Origin: Chara braunii
Lineage: Eukaryota > Streptophyta > Charophyceae > Charales > Characeae
Direction: 5' to 3'
Assembly: GCA_003427395.1 (NCBI GenBank)
Contig: BFEA01000024.1
Location: forward strand, 4,831,371-4,871,031
Length of the DNA: 39,661 nucleotides
The notes beneath the pieces are model-generated. The model searched no databases and had not been told where the DNA came from. It saw only the letters and a program-made list of their open reading frames with translations. The position numbers and the translations under genes were made by a program. Shown piece after piece: positions 31,750 to 39,661 of the stretch; the stretch's first letter is position 1; each line of letters opens with the position of its first letter.

Positions 31750-32718
31750 ATGGTTGAACCCGGAATTGGGGGTGGAAACGACGACGATAACCACACGGGG
31801 ATGGCCAATCATCCCTTGTATTTTGTACCTCCTCCCTCCGAGGTTCCCATTTTTTCCGAAGATGATACTGACCCTCGCACCTGGCTAGCTGCCTTGAAAG
31901 CCCAGGGCCGGTCGGGCCAGTTGCTCCGAGAACGAATTCCCGGAAGGTTAGCCACAACCGCTTTTGAGTGGTATGGACATAACCCTTTCACCAATTGGTT
32001 AGCCTTCCAGAGGAAATTTCTCGACAGATTTGATCACATCGCACCAGGTCAATGCCTCCGTCTAATAAAGGAATATACGCAGCAGCCTCGGGAAGCCTTG
32101 GTTAGATATGCTGAACGCTTTACGTACCTAGCTGAACGCTCCGGGGTGGACGAGAAAATAGTACAGACTGACTTCGTTAGAGGATTGTCAGATTTTTGCC
32201 TGCGGAAAAAGATCTGCAAGAAATGCACCCCTATTGAACATACCCTGATGGAGCTAATTCAGTACGCAATTAAGTACGAGAAAGAAAATTACGATGTGGG
32301 CCTGGACTCAGAATGCGAGGAAGACGACCCTTCGGGCGTTCAACGCAATAACTACTCCACTACAGCACGAATGTTCGAAGATCGCTTCGGGCTGGGTCCG
32401 ACAAAAAAAGGCTCAGATCGGAAAGCTTTTTCCTCTGCTTCGACCTCCCGTTGCTCTAGTCAAGCACAAGGAGGCCGGGGCGAGGAAGAAGTGTCTATGA
32501 AAGAAGTCGCGGCCCAATTAGTTACGATAGTGGCCCCATTGACGAAGTTTGTTCAGGGCCTGCAGCGGCAACGCATAGCCGCCGCACAACGACAACAAGC
32601 GGCTGTGGCCGTCGGGGCCCCTATGATAAGATCGGCCGTGGCCGGGGCTGTCCCGCCCCTACGCTGTTATAACTGTAATCAGCCAGGCCACCTTGCAAAA
32701 GATTGTCCGAAACCTTGA
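31750..32718 (+). CDS. gag: Gag polyprotein with CCHC zinc knuckle
   Basis: Forms the virus-like particle and binds element RNA. ATG 31750 opens a 322-residue frame. The retrotransposon gag domain spans roughly residues 40-150 (DPRTWLAALK, LATTAFEWYGHNPFTNWLAF, VRYAERFTYLAERSG). A basic, Ser/Gln-rich linker follows. The C-terminal knuckle at residues 306-319 (CYNCNQPGHLAKDC) fits C-x2-C-x4-H-x4-C. It ends at TGA 32716-32718, three codons after the knuckle. The same frame then stays open into protease, so this TGA sits exactly at the gag/pol boundary. Confidence 0.9.
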   Translation: MVEPGIGGGNDDDNHTGMANHPLYFVPPPSEVPIFSEDDTDPRTWLAALKAQGRSGQLLRERIPGRLATTAFEWYGHNPFTNWLAFQRKFLDRFDHIAPGQCLRLIKEYTQQPREALVRYAERFTYLAERSGVDEKIVQTDFVRGLSDFCLRKKICKKCTPIEHTLMELIQYAIKYEKENYDVGLDSECEEDDPSGVQRNNYSTTARMFEDRFGLGPTKKGSDRKAFSSASTSRCSSQAQGGRGEEEVSMKEVAAQLVTIVAPLTKFVQGLQRQRIAAAQRQQAAVAVGAPMIRSAVAGAVPPLRCYNCNQPGHLAKDCPKP

Positions 32719-34431
32719 ACTCAGGGTGGGCCTGCTGGGCCCACAGGACCTTCCCAAATCCCGCTGGCTGCTCCAACTGCTGTAGGACAGGGGAGGGTAG
32801 CCATGATAATGGACACAGGAACGACGGAGATGGTGATCCCTGCGGCCACTGAGATAGGACCCGATGAATATATGGCGGCAGCGATGTTCAAACCCGGGAC
32901 CATCGGAGTCATACGTCACGTCCAATGGATTACCGAGGAAAGCGACCTTGGGCCGTGGCGACCAGGGTTCGAAGATCTTGCGGCAACTGGTCATGAATAC
33001 AAGGATGGCCATATCGACGTATTGGATGCCTTGAAGGCTCTGGATCTAAGGATCCCCGTCCCTATTTCCTATCTGCTAACCATTTCCGAAGCGGCTAACG
33101 AAAAATTGATCAAACGATGCCTCAAAAACAGGCGCCGATTCGAGGAAAGTCGAAAGGGCAAAAAACCGGTCCTACGAGACCCACCCACAAACGAGGAGTC
33201 ACGACCCTCGACCTCAGGGGTGCACGAAGCCAACCGGATAGGAATGATCCAGACCGTAGATTCCGCCTCGGAAAAACCCGAGGTATTCCTCCGGGCCTAT
33301 CCTATAACCTGGAAAAGCGTTGAGTGTGACTGCGAGGTCTGGGGAATCCCCTCGGCCGCCATCCTAGACTCGGGATTGTCAGCGGTCGCCATTTCTTGGA
33401 GATTGACGAAAAAATAGGGAAGGGAAGGACAGGTTCAGCCCCTCCGACCGGATGAAGTGTATATATCCGCTACGGAAGACAGTATTCATTGTAAAGGGCG
33501 AATAACGAACGTGCCTATACGGGTGGGGCGGGTGCATTGTTTGTGCGACGCAATCGTGCTGGATGTATAGGCGTATGATGTTCTGCTAGGCATTCCGTGG
33601 CAGGAGGTGGTCGGAGCGCAAATGCACTTTGACAGCTGTAAGGTGGTGCTCACATCGACCCACCCCGAACCACAAACGATACCAATGAGATTGGCGGTGC
33701 GTATGCGTACCCGGCCGGCGCCTCGAATCACCACAAAAGCCCACCAAATCAACGTGATCCGACGCCTGTCGCCAAGCGAAAATGAAACCTCGTTGGGAAC
33801 TGACGAGACTGACATTCCCGACCGATATCCGATCCGGGTTCAGGATCGGTGGCGCCATTCCTGGCGACGAGAACCCCTGGAAATAGTTCGGAGTGAGTCC
33901 AATTGGTCGCACACATTCTCATTCGTGGTGCAGGGAGAACCCCTGCTGAGGGTGTCCCGAATAGCTGACCTTTCGGAACCCCCTGCATCCTTATATCTCA
34001 GGACGGACCCCCTAGCTCAAAGATTTACCGAGCTTAGGGGGCTGTGCGATTTATCTTATGACCCCTACGGGCCCTACTCACAAATGAAAGAGGGGGTGTC
34101 GTTTCAACCCCGAACCAGGGAATATCGGTGGGGACCGAGGGAACTGACGCAGGCCTTTTCGGTAGAACCCTCGGCCGAACCCGAACTGGACAGTAACAGT
34201 AACATGGAAAGCGAGCCAATGAGTCCGGCGGACAGTCAACTTATTGCGACTGTCCTTTCGGCGAAAACCGACAACTCTTTGTTTGGGGCCTCGCCCGATG
34301 CCAGCGCGGCGGTCCCCATGGTTATGATGACGGTCTCCCTTTCTGGGGGAACCATAGAAGTTCAGTTACCAGCCCGTGTTTCGGATGAATACAGACGCCT
34401 CCTCCTGGCGGTTATACGGGCCTATCCTTAG
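32719..34431 (+). pseudogene. pol: Aspartic protease and linker, two internal TAG stops
   Basis: Cleaves the Gag-Pol polyprotein. It shares frame with gag and RT. After a linker of about 200 residues the retropepsin motif AAILDSGLSAVAIS has its catalytic Asp at 33367-33369. TAG at 33415 follows the motif by nine codons. The frame continues with the flap-like region (CKGRITNVPIRVG), the strand IVLDV, a second TAG at 33568, and AYDVLLGIPW, the usual end of gypsy proteases. A linker of about 280 residues ends at a third TAG (34429), from which the frame goes straight on into RT. Only point changes, no frameshifts, disrupt it. Confidence 0.8.
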
Positions 34432-35901
34432 GCCGTCAGTGTTCAGGACCACGACATAGGGCTAACCCCTTTGATACAGCATGCAATTGATACCGGGGAT
34501 CACGCCCCGATACATTGCCGACCGTACCGATATTCCCTTAGAGCAAGACAGCTAGCGTTGGAAAGGGTACGGGAATTCGAGCGGTTGGGGTGGGTCGAAC
34601 CATCACTGGGACCGTGGTCTTTTCCCGTGGTCCTCGTGCCAAAACGAAATGGTTCGGTCCGGGTATGTATCGACTACCGAAAATTGAACGATATCACTAC
34701 CAAAGATGTGTATCCCTTGCCGCGAATCGACAATTTATTAGGTGCTATCGGGTCTGCTCGAGTCTTTTCCAAGTTCGATATCCGACACGGTTTTCACCAT
34801 GTCGCAGTCCGACCGGAAGACCGACCCAAAACCGCTTTTGTCCTATATGAGGGCACGTGGCAATGGGTCCAGTGTCCCATGGGAATTTGTAACACCCCTG
34901 CAACGTTCGAGCGGGCCATGAATATGGCCTTCGCTGAGTTCGTTAACAAAACCCGACTAACCCAGCTCCTGATCAATTTCTGCGTGATTGTGTACATGGA
35001 TGATATTTTGGTCTTTTCAAAAACACGTGGGTACCACGTGGAACATATTGAGTGGGTTTTGCATGCACTAAAAGATGCGGGGTTCAAAGTGGCCTTGGAG
35101 AAAAGCGAGTTCTTCTTGTCGGAGATCTCACTCTTGGGGTACATCGTCACGGTCGATGGACTAAAACCGGATCCGAGGAAGGTGGCAGCAGTTCAAGAAG
35201 CCCCGGCGCCGGTCACACTCACCCAGGTTCGGGCTTTTCTAGGGCTGGCACCCTATTACCGACGCTTCATCACGGGGTTCGCCGGTGTAGCGAAGCCCCT
35301 AACGAACCTGCTGAAGAAAGAGGAGCAGCTGATCTGGACGCTGGAATCTGAAGCGGCGTTTCAGGCGTTGAAGGAGGCTCTGACATCTGCTCCTGTGTTG
35401 GAGCGTCTCGACCCGACAAGACCGTTCGCACTGTACACCGACTGGCAGTCGCAGGCGATATCGGCGGTGCTGACTCAGCACGGGGCGGACGGAACGGAAC
35501 ACGTCATTGAGTATGCATCCAAGACGCTGAGCCAGGCGCAGGCTAATTACGAAGCGTGCAAAGGCGAATGTCTGGCGGTGGTGTGGGGGATTCAGCATTT
35601 CCGACCGTATCTTTACGGCCAGAAATTCGTGTTGGTAACGGGTCATCAGCCGTTGCTGTCCCTACGCAACAACGCGGACTACACGGGGACGCTGGGAAGG
35701 TGGGCGGTGCGTCTGCAGGACTATGACTTCGACATCCGTCATCGTGCCACGCGGCAGCATGACAACGCCGATGGATTGACGCGCCTCCTGCCGCCCAACA
35801 AGAGTCCCGCCAACGAGCGACTCATTCCGTGGAGGCCAGAAGCCGCGGCGACGAAACCGCGCTACGGGGAGCTACACGTGCTGTGCAAGGACGACACCTG
35901 A
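34432..35901 (+). CDS. pol: Reverse transcriptase and RNase H
   Basis: Makes element cDNA and removes the RNA strand. The frame is open from TAG 34429 to TGA 35899 with no obvious ATG at its start, so expression by read-through from gag-pol is likely. RT motifs: LVPKRNGSVRVCIDYRKLN, then FDIRHGFHHV with Asp codon 34777, QCPMGICNTPATF, YMDD at 34993-35004 and LLGYIV. RNase H follows: YTDWQSQAISAVL (Asp 35440), KGECLAVVW (Glu 35566), then VTGHQPL, where most gypsy elements have TDHQPL. The third acidic residue is Gly here (GGT 35641). An aspartate-to-glycine change would probably impair RNase H. Confidence 0.92.
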   Translation, partial: AVSVQDHDIGLTPLIQHAIDTGDHAPIHCRPYRYSLRARQLALERVREFERLGWVEPSLGPWSFPVVLVPKRNGSVRVCIDYRKLNDITTKDVYPLPRIDNLLGAIGSARVFSKFDIRHGFHHVAVRPEDRPKTAFVLYEGTWQWVQCPMGICNTPATFERAMNMAFAEFVNKTRLTQLLINFCVIVYMDDILVFSKTRGYHVEHIEWVLHALKDAGFKVALEKSEFFLSEISLLGYIVTVDGLKPDPRKVAAVQEAPAPVTLTQVRAFLGLAPYYRRFITGFAGVAKPLTNLLKKEEQLIWTLESEAAFQALKEALTSAPVLERLDPTRPFALYTDWQSQAISAVLTQHGADGTEHVIEYASKTLSQAQANYEACKGECLAVVWGIQHFRPYLYGQKFVLVTGHQPLLSLRNNADYTGTLGRWAVRLQDYDFDIRHRATRQHDNADGLTRLLPPNKSPANERLIPWRPEAAATKPRYGELHVLCKDDT

Positions 35902-35908
35902 GTCCGGA

Positions 35909-37846
35909 ATGAAGGTTTCGACGGAGATGGCGGACGCTATCTCTTTGCCCTCATCCAACTCCCTCGCTCTCTCGTCTAGTCCCTACTCGTCCCCTAAAAC
36001 ACATCTAAGTCCCTGTTTCTTCTGTACCTTGCCTATGGTCCCGGACCAAGAAGGGTCACATCCGGGAGGGCCCAGTTTTTTTTTGTTGGTGCAGTGTAGT
36101 CAGTGTCAAGCGGTCAAATCTCACGGACAATGCGTTAGGTACCGAAGTGAAAAGACGTGGGTCTGTCCCAACTGCAGAACGGACCAGGTCCCTACCGAGA
36201 AACGGTATCTGGACGCACAAACCGCCGACGGATTCGCGCCACGTGCCCGTCGGGCAGAAGTCTGGACGGACCTTCTGTTGCTACAGAGGCTGACAGGCGA
36301 CTCGCTGTCAGAACTTACCAAAGCCGAGCGGCGGAGAGTCACGGTGCGGGCGCAAGACTATCGCTGGCAGGGACCGACGTTACAAAAACGAAAAGTCGAT
36401 AATGACGGAGGGACTAGCTGGTTGACGGTTCCGCACCCTTTCGCTAGGTTCGATTGGACACGAGCCGCTCATGAAGAGGATGCGGTCCATTTCGCGGTCA
36501 AGTACACGGAAAAAGCCATCGAAAAGAATGGATGGTACTGGTCAGGAATTCGGGAAGATGTGAAATACATCATCCAGAATTGCCCGGCCTGCACGGCGGA
36601 CAAGGCGCCGGTACAGATGCCTCGAACGATGGTGCCTACTCGTGTAGAGCGCCCCTTTCAGAGGGTTAGCATCGACACGACGGATATCAACGTTCCGAGA
36701 GGTCCCGTCGATCAGGGAGAGCTCAATGTTCTTGTAGTGGCTGTCGATCATTTTTCGAAATGGATCGAGGCGTACCTTATGACCAGCCGGAATTCGCAGG
36801 AGGTAGCCTGGTACGTAAACCGATTTTTGTGCATGCATCTAGACGTAGAAGAGGTACACATGGACAATGGGTCAGAATTTCAAGGAGAAGTAGAACGTCA
36901 CCTGGTCAGGGCGGATGTTAAGATTATCTACTCGCCGGGGCATTGGCCTCAAGCCAATGGCCTGGTAGAGAATGCCAACCGACTGATTAAGACCGCTCTT
37001 AGACGGAATATCACTGCGGGAGATACCCGGCCCTGGCCTGTCATTGTCGACCACATTTTGGCCGTCTATCAGGCTACCCCACTTGGTAGTACTGGGGTGT
37101 CCCCCTTCCAACTGAGAACCAATAGTGTCCCTCGGGTGCAATTGTCCCCCTTGGTAGGTACGAAAGTTAGAGCAACACGGGCCCAGCACAGAGATAAGTC
37201 CCGCCACTACATGGACTTAATGGCNAGGGCCTATCCCCCGTTAGCTCGCCGGCGACAGCGGGCCGTAGATCGGACGCATCAACGGCAGATCCGCGATTAT
37301 GAGAACCGACATGCGTCCACTGGACCACTCCGTCGCTATAAAATTGGGGACTCAGTACAGGTACGGAAATCCGCACGCTCCTCCAAGTTCCACCCGCGCT
37401 ACACAGACATTTACGAGGTAACGGAAGTTGGCGTACAGGGACAGCACTCCGTGAAGCTGATTCCCCGTCACAACTCCCAGGCCCGACCGCTGACACTGCA
37501 CGTTGCTGCGCTCCGGCCCTTCCAGCCATCGCTAGGCCCCACACGGACCCCGCTCCTACGAGATCATCCTCTTCTTCTTCGTCTTCCTCCTCTTCCCGAT
37601 CGGCCTCGTCCATCGGTGTTGAGAGTTTCAGGGAGCAGGATGAACCATCGCCAGCCGGAGCATGAGCCCCTCGAGCATTTCCAGACGCCGCTTGCAGATC
37701 GCTTGTTGCAGCATCAGTTCAATGAGGAAAGGCAGTTGCGGTACGACATTCAGCAGGTGAACGTGCCAGCGCCCGGGGTTGCTGATCTGACGGCGTACTC
37801 GTTACTTTGTGATCGACTGACGTATGCGGGGTGTACGTGGACGTGA
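35909..37846 (+). CDS. pol: Integrase with N-terminal PHD finger
   Basis: Inserts element cDNA into the genome. ATG 35909 lies seven bases after the RNase H TGA, in another frame; the frame is also open upstream of the ATG, so frameshifting is possible. Residues 36-89 form a C4HC3 PHD finger: CFFC, CSQC, H72-x2-C75, W84, CPNC. The integrase zinc motif is H188-x5-H194-x30-C225-x2-C228. The catalytic triad is present as D256, D319 (DNGSEF) and E354 (GLVEN), with 34 residues between the last two. A GPY/F-like C-terminal domain follows (YKIGDSVQVRK, then IYEVTEVG, LHVAALRPF). The last 70 residues, from Met at 37640, belong to the accessory region. One residue is undefined (N at 37225). Confidence 0.9.
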   Translation: MKVSTEMADAISLPSSNSLALSSSPYSSPKTHLSPCFFCTLPMVPDQEGSHPGGPSFFLLVQCSQCQAVKSHGQCVRYRSEKTWVCPNCRTDQVPTEKRYLDAQTADGFAPRARRAEVWTDLLLLQRLTGDSLSELTKAERRRVTVRAQDYRWQGPTLQKRKVDNDGGTSWLTVPHPFARFDWTRAAHEEDAVHFAVKYTEKAIEKNGWYWSGIREDVKYIIQNCPACTADKAPVQMPRTMVPTRVERPFQRVSIDTTDINVPRGPVDQGELNVLVVAVDHFSKWIEAYLMTSRNSQEVAWYVNRFLCMHLDVEEVHMDNGSEFQGEVERHLVRADVKIIYSPGHWPQANGLVENANRLIKTALRRNITAGDTRPWPVIVDHILAVYQATPLGSTGVSPFQLRTNSVPRVQLSPLVGTKVRATRAQHRDKSRHYMDLMXRAYPPLARRRQRAVDRTHQRQIRDYENRHASTGPLRRYKIGDSVQVRKSARSSKFHPRYTDIYEVTEVGVQGQHSVKLIPRHNSQARPLTLHVAALRPFQPSLGPTRTPLLRDHPLLLRLPPLPDRPRPSVLRVSGSRMNHRQPEHEPLEHFQTPLADRLLQHQFNEERQLRYDIQQVNVPAPGVADLTAYSLLCDRLTYAGCTWT

Positions 37847-38187
37847 CGCAGTTGCCTGGGCGGGAGACGACTCGAGTGTTCATCGAGTTCCGCGCGCTCC
37901 AAGTGGCACCCAACTTTGTGCATAGCATCGCCACCTTTATTGGCGACTTGACGATCCTGCCACCGCCGAGTCGGGAGCTGGCGCGAAGTTTTGTGCGCGA
38001 GTACGTGGAGCAGGCGGCCAGATCGGTGGCCAGAGTGCAAGGACGGGGGGGACACCGATTCACAACCCACGAAACGCTGCTACGCAGGGCCGAGGACGGA
38101 CCGATCGCGTTGGTGCCGCAGCTCCCCGCGCTTCTTCCTCCTGCTGTCCCTCTCAACTTTCAAGCTCTTCCCCCTGCCCCGTACTAA
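37640..38187 (+). CDS. Accessory ORF C, first of the 3' family, frameshifted
   Basis: An in-frame Met at 37640 within the integrase ORF starts a part not typical of integrases (LADRLLQHQFNEERQLRYDI). The integrase frame stops at TGA 37844, but similarity continues in another frame from about 37813 (VYVDVTQLPGRETTRVFIEF, then PPPSRELARSFVREYVEQAA) to TAA 38185. One small shift near 37.82 kb therefore splits it. It resembles the next ORF: V-x2-P, then AD, an aromatic residue with L-x3-L, and G-[VM]-[YF]. No known family is recognised. Confidence 0.55.
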
Positions 38188-39174
38188 ATGCCTCCCTTCT
38201 TCTCTTACACCACTCTCCCCTATCAACTCACGGAGGGCCCTTATCCTATGCGCAAGTTCTCGGAGTATCTGGTGGAGCTAACTGACGTGGAACCGCTGCC
38301 CTTCGCAGACAAAGACATGTGGGAGTTGCATCGTGCGCTGTACAAGTCGGTGGCATTGGGGATGTTCCGATTCTTCATGGATCACAAAGACCACTGCATC
38401 GGGGAGCACTTCGTCGTCTACTACGTCATCACACGACCCAAGCCGGCGCAGAAGGAGGGGACGGTGGCGCTTTACCCATTCGCCCAGCTCCAGACAATTG
38501 ATCCGAGATTGTTGGAGCTCATACATCTTGAGCTCCTCTCCATTGCGCAAGTGATCGCGAGCGAGGAAGAGGAGATCCAGCCACGATTGCGGACGGCGAC
38601 AGCCCCGCGGAGAACGTACAACGCGGTCGTCATCCCGGATTACATTGCGCAGCGCGCAGAGAGGTTGGAGGGCTTCCCGGAGGAAAAGTCGTTGAGGCCT
38701 CCCTCGTCGTATCCCCGACCGGCGCCACCCAAGGCCCCCAAGAAGACGCCGAAGAGGAAGAGACGCCACCCGTCGCCAGGAGCGCAAGGCAGCAGAATCG
38801 GTGGCGGCGAGGAGGTGATTCAGCCCGCGGGTACGCGGAATCTTGACCCCGCGCCTGGGAGTGTGGCGACACTCGTTAAGGCGATTGTCGTGCCATCGCC
38901 GCCCTTCCCCCGCGTGCCCGATCTCAATCTTGATGGAGTCGGGCCATCAGCAGCAGCAGCAGCCGGAGGAGGAAGCCGAATAGGAATACCGGATCCCATA
39001 TCCAGACCCCCTGTCCTCGCGGGACCTCTCCGCTTCCGCCAGCCGCCCGGGGGTGCCCCGATCATTGACATTAGCAGTTCCTCCGAGCCGGACGGTCCAT
39101 CCGACAGAGGTGAATTTCATGGTGGAGCCCACCACCATCAGGCTCGAGGCCATCGCGGGGGCGCCGCGCCCTGA
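38188..39174 (+). CDS. Accessory ORF D, 328 residues, unknown function
   Basis: ATG 38188 abuts the TAA of the previous ORF in the same frame; a second Met at 38248 (MRKFSEYLVEL) is an alternative start. The first 140 residues are a compact alpha/beta-like domain (LVELTDVEPLPFADKDMWEL, DHKDH, HFVVYYVITRP, RLLELIHLELLSIAQ). The C-terminal half is low-complexity: Pro-rich with a basic cluster (KKTPKRKRRH) that could serve as a nuclear signal, a poly-Ala stretch and an acidic Ser run. It resembles the ORF at 13370. It ends in TGA. Its position after integrase is where env-like or other extra genes occur in some gypsy elements, but no signal peptide or membrane segment is seen. Confidence 0.65.
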   Translation: MPPFFSYTTLPYQLTEGPYPMRKFSEYLVELTDVEPLPFADKDMWELHRALYKSVALGMFRFFMDHKDHCIGEHFVVYYVITRPKPAQKEGTVALYPFAQLQTIDPRLLELIHLELLSIAQVIASEEEEIQPRLRTATAPRRTYNAVVIPDYIAQRAERLEGFPEEKSLRPPSSYPRPAPPKAPKKTPKRKRRHPSPGAQGSRIGGGEEVIQPAGTRNLDPAPGSVATLVKAIVVPSPPFPRVPDLNLDGVGPSAAAAAGGGSRIGIPDPISRPPVLAGPLRFRQPPGGAPIIDISSSSEPDGPSDRGEFHGGAHHHQARGHRGGAAP

Positions 39175-39565
39175 TCCGGCGTGGGAGCCATATCTGACAC
39201 CCCCTTTTCAAGGGTGTATTGCGGCGGGACTGGCTGGGACGCTCATCTACGAGATCGGGCAGCGTCCTAATGTGATGTACCACTTCCTTGTCTTCGCGGC
39301 GCAGAAGCGGGAGCGGCGGCCTTACACCGAGACTCGTGCGGTGATAACGTGTCCAGGGCCCCGATCGGTGCGCAAGCGGGTGGTGCGAGTGGTGGCGGAT
39401 CTGGCGCCACGTGTCCTGTCTCATGTGTCGGGGGCCTTCCTCTATTCCTCGTTCATCCAGCACCACTTCCAGGAGGAAGATGCGTCGACGACTCCCGCGG
39501 CAATGGCCGCTTTTCTTCCACCTATTCCGCCCCCTCTCAATCCCGACATCGATCACTTCCTCTGA
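39119..39565 (+). CDS. Accessory ORF E, 148 residues, overlaps ORF D
   Basis: The first ATG of this frame is at 39119, so it overlaps ORF D by 56 bases in a different frame and ends in TGA 39563. The domain order is like ORF D: IRLEAI with a Pro-rich turn, WEPYLTPPFQGCIAAGLAG, a strand YHFLVFAAQKRERRP, CPGPRS, and a basic helix (RKRVVRVVADLAPRVLSHV). The tail is Pro-rich. Resemblance to ORF C is clearest in the last helix. Function unknown. Confidence 0.6.
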   Translation: MVEPTTIRLEAIAGAPRPDPAWEPYLTPPFQGCIAAGLAGTLIYEIGQRPNVMYHFLVFAAQKRERRPYTETRAVITCPGPRSVRKRVVRVVADLAPRVLSHVSGAFLYSSFIQHHFQEEDASTTPAAMAAFLPPIPPPLNPDIDHFL

Positions 39566-39627
39566 TCACCCTCGTCTACCTCTCCCCGCTTCTCTCCTTC
39601 TCCTTCTCTTCATCATCTTCTTCTCCT

Positions 39628-39661
39628 ATGCCCAAAGTTCGCGCGTCGAGACGCGCTGTGT
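39628..39661 (+). CDS. Start of a further accessory ORF, cut by the window end
   Basis: After ORF E comes a CT-rich stretch (about 39570-39627), then ATG 39628 with 11 open codons (MPKVRASRRAV) to the window end. A comparable CT-rich stretch precedes the ATG at 38188. It is too short to identify. Confidence 0.35.
   Translation, partial: MPKVRASRRAV

Larger units (their letters stand above)
31560..39661 (+). mobile_element. Ty3/gypsy element with PHD-integrase and 3' accessory ORFs
   Basis: The order is PBS, gag, protease, RT, RNase H, PHD finger plus integrase, then accessory ORFs, all on the plus strand. The RT-RNase H-IN order is that of Ty3/gypsy. The right LTR is not in the window, so the element is longer than 8.1 kb from its PBS. 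Reading frames are largely preserved, suggesting a fairly recent copy, but stops and an RNase H active-site change suggest this copy is not autonomous. Confidence 0.85.

Overview
This window looks like repeat-rich nuclear DNA from a plant-lineage eukaryote. The evidence is diverged Ty3/gypsy elements with tRNA-Asp and initiator tRNA-Met type primer-binding sites, an L1-like LINE, small inverted-repeat elements, microsatellites, no bacterial operon structure, and a trihelix (Myb/SANT-like) gene. A streptophyte alga such as a charophyte is a plausible guess, because trihelix genes and gypsy elements are common there, but nothing here proves the species. Two N bases (30134, 37225) and a mate-pair adapter junction at 8673-8710 show that this is a short-read draft assembly.

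Layout. 1-3.1 kb: non-coding, with tight hairpins, a five-copy 27-bp repeat and short dispersed repeats. 3.1-5.0 kb: remains of a gypsy element (LTR, tRNA-Asp PBS at 3634, broken gag with a CCHC knuckle). 5.1-5.6 kb: a 44-bp/132-bp nested tandem repeat. About 6.4-7.0 kb: an LTR-like copy of 3.1-3.6 kb in the opposite orientation. 8.6-8.8 kb: assembly artefact. 11.5-14.2 kb: a second tRNA-Asp PBS, an AT-rich leader and a frameshifted GC-rich ORF pair. 14.6-20.5 kb: a minus-strand L1-like LINE, heavily decayed. 20.9-24.3 kb: AT-rich repeats and a palindromic element. 24.4-26.7 kb: a minus-strand trihelix gene and a coiled-coil frame, with G-box/(GA)n repeats upstream (26.9-27.5 kb). 28.3-28.8 kb: a 458-bp MITE-like element. 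29.08-29.3 kb: the 3' end of another LINE copy.

The main element runs from a PBS at 31560 to the window end. It carries gag, protease, RT and RNase H in one reading frame over 4.15 kb, interrupted by four in-frame stops. An integrase ORF in another frame follows and begins with a PHD finger. Downstream are several ORFs that do not look like usual gypsy genes but resemble one another, and the ORF at 13.4 kb appears to belong to the same family. This retroelement-linked gene family and the PHD-integrase fusion are the most novel candidates. The bias of interrupting stops towards TAG/TAA also deserves a test: deamination decay, readthrough or a reassigned code.
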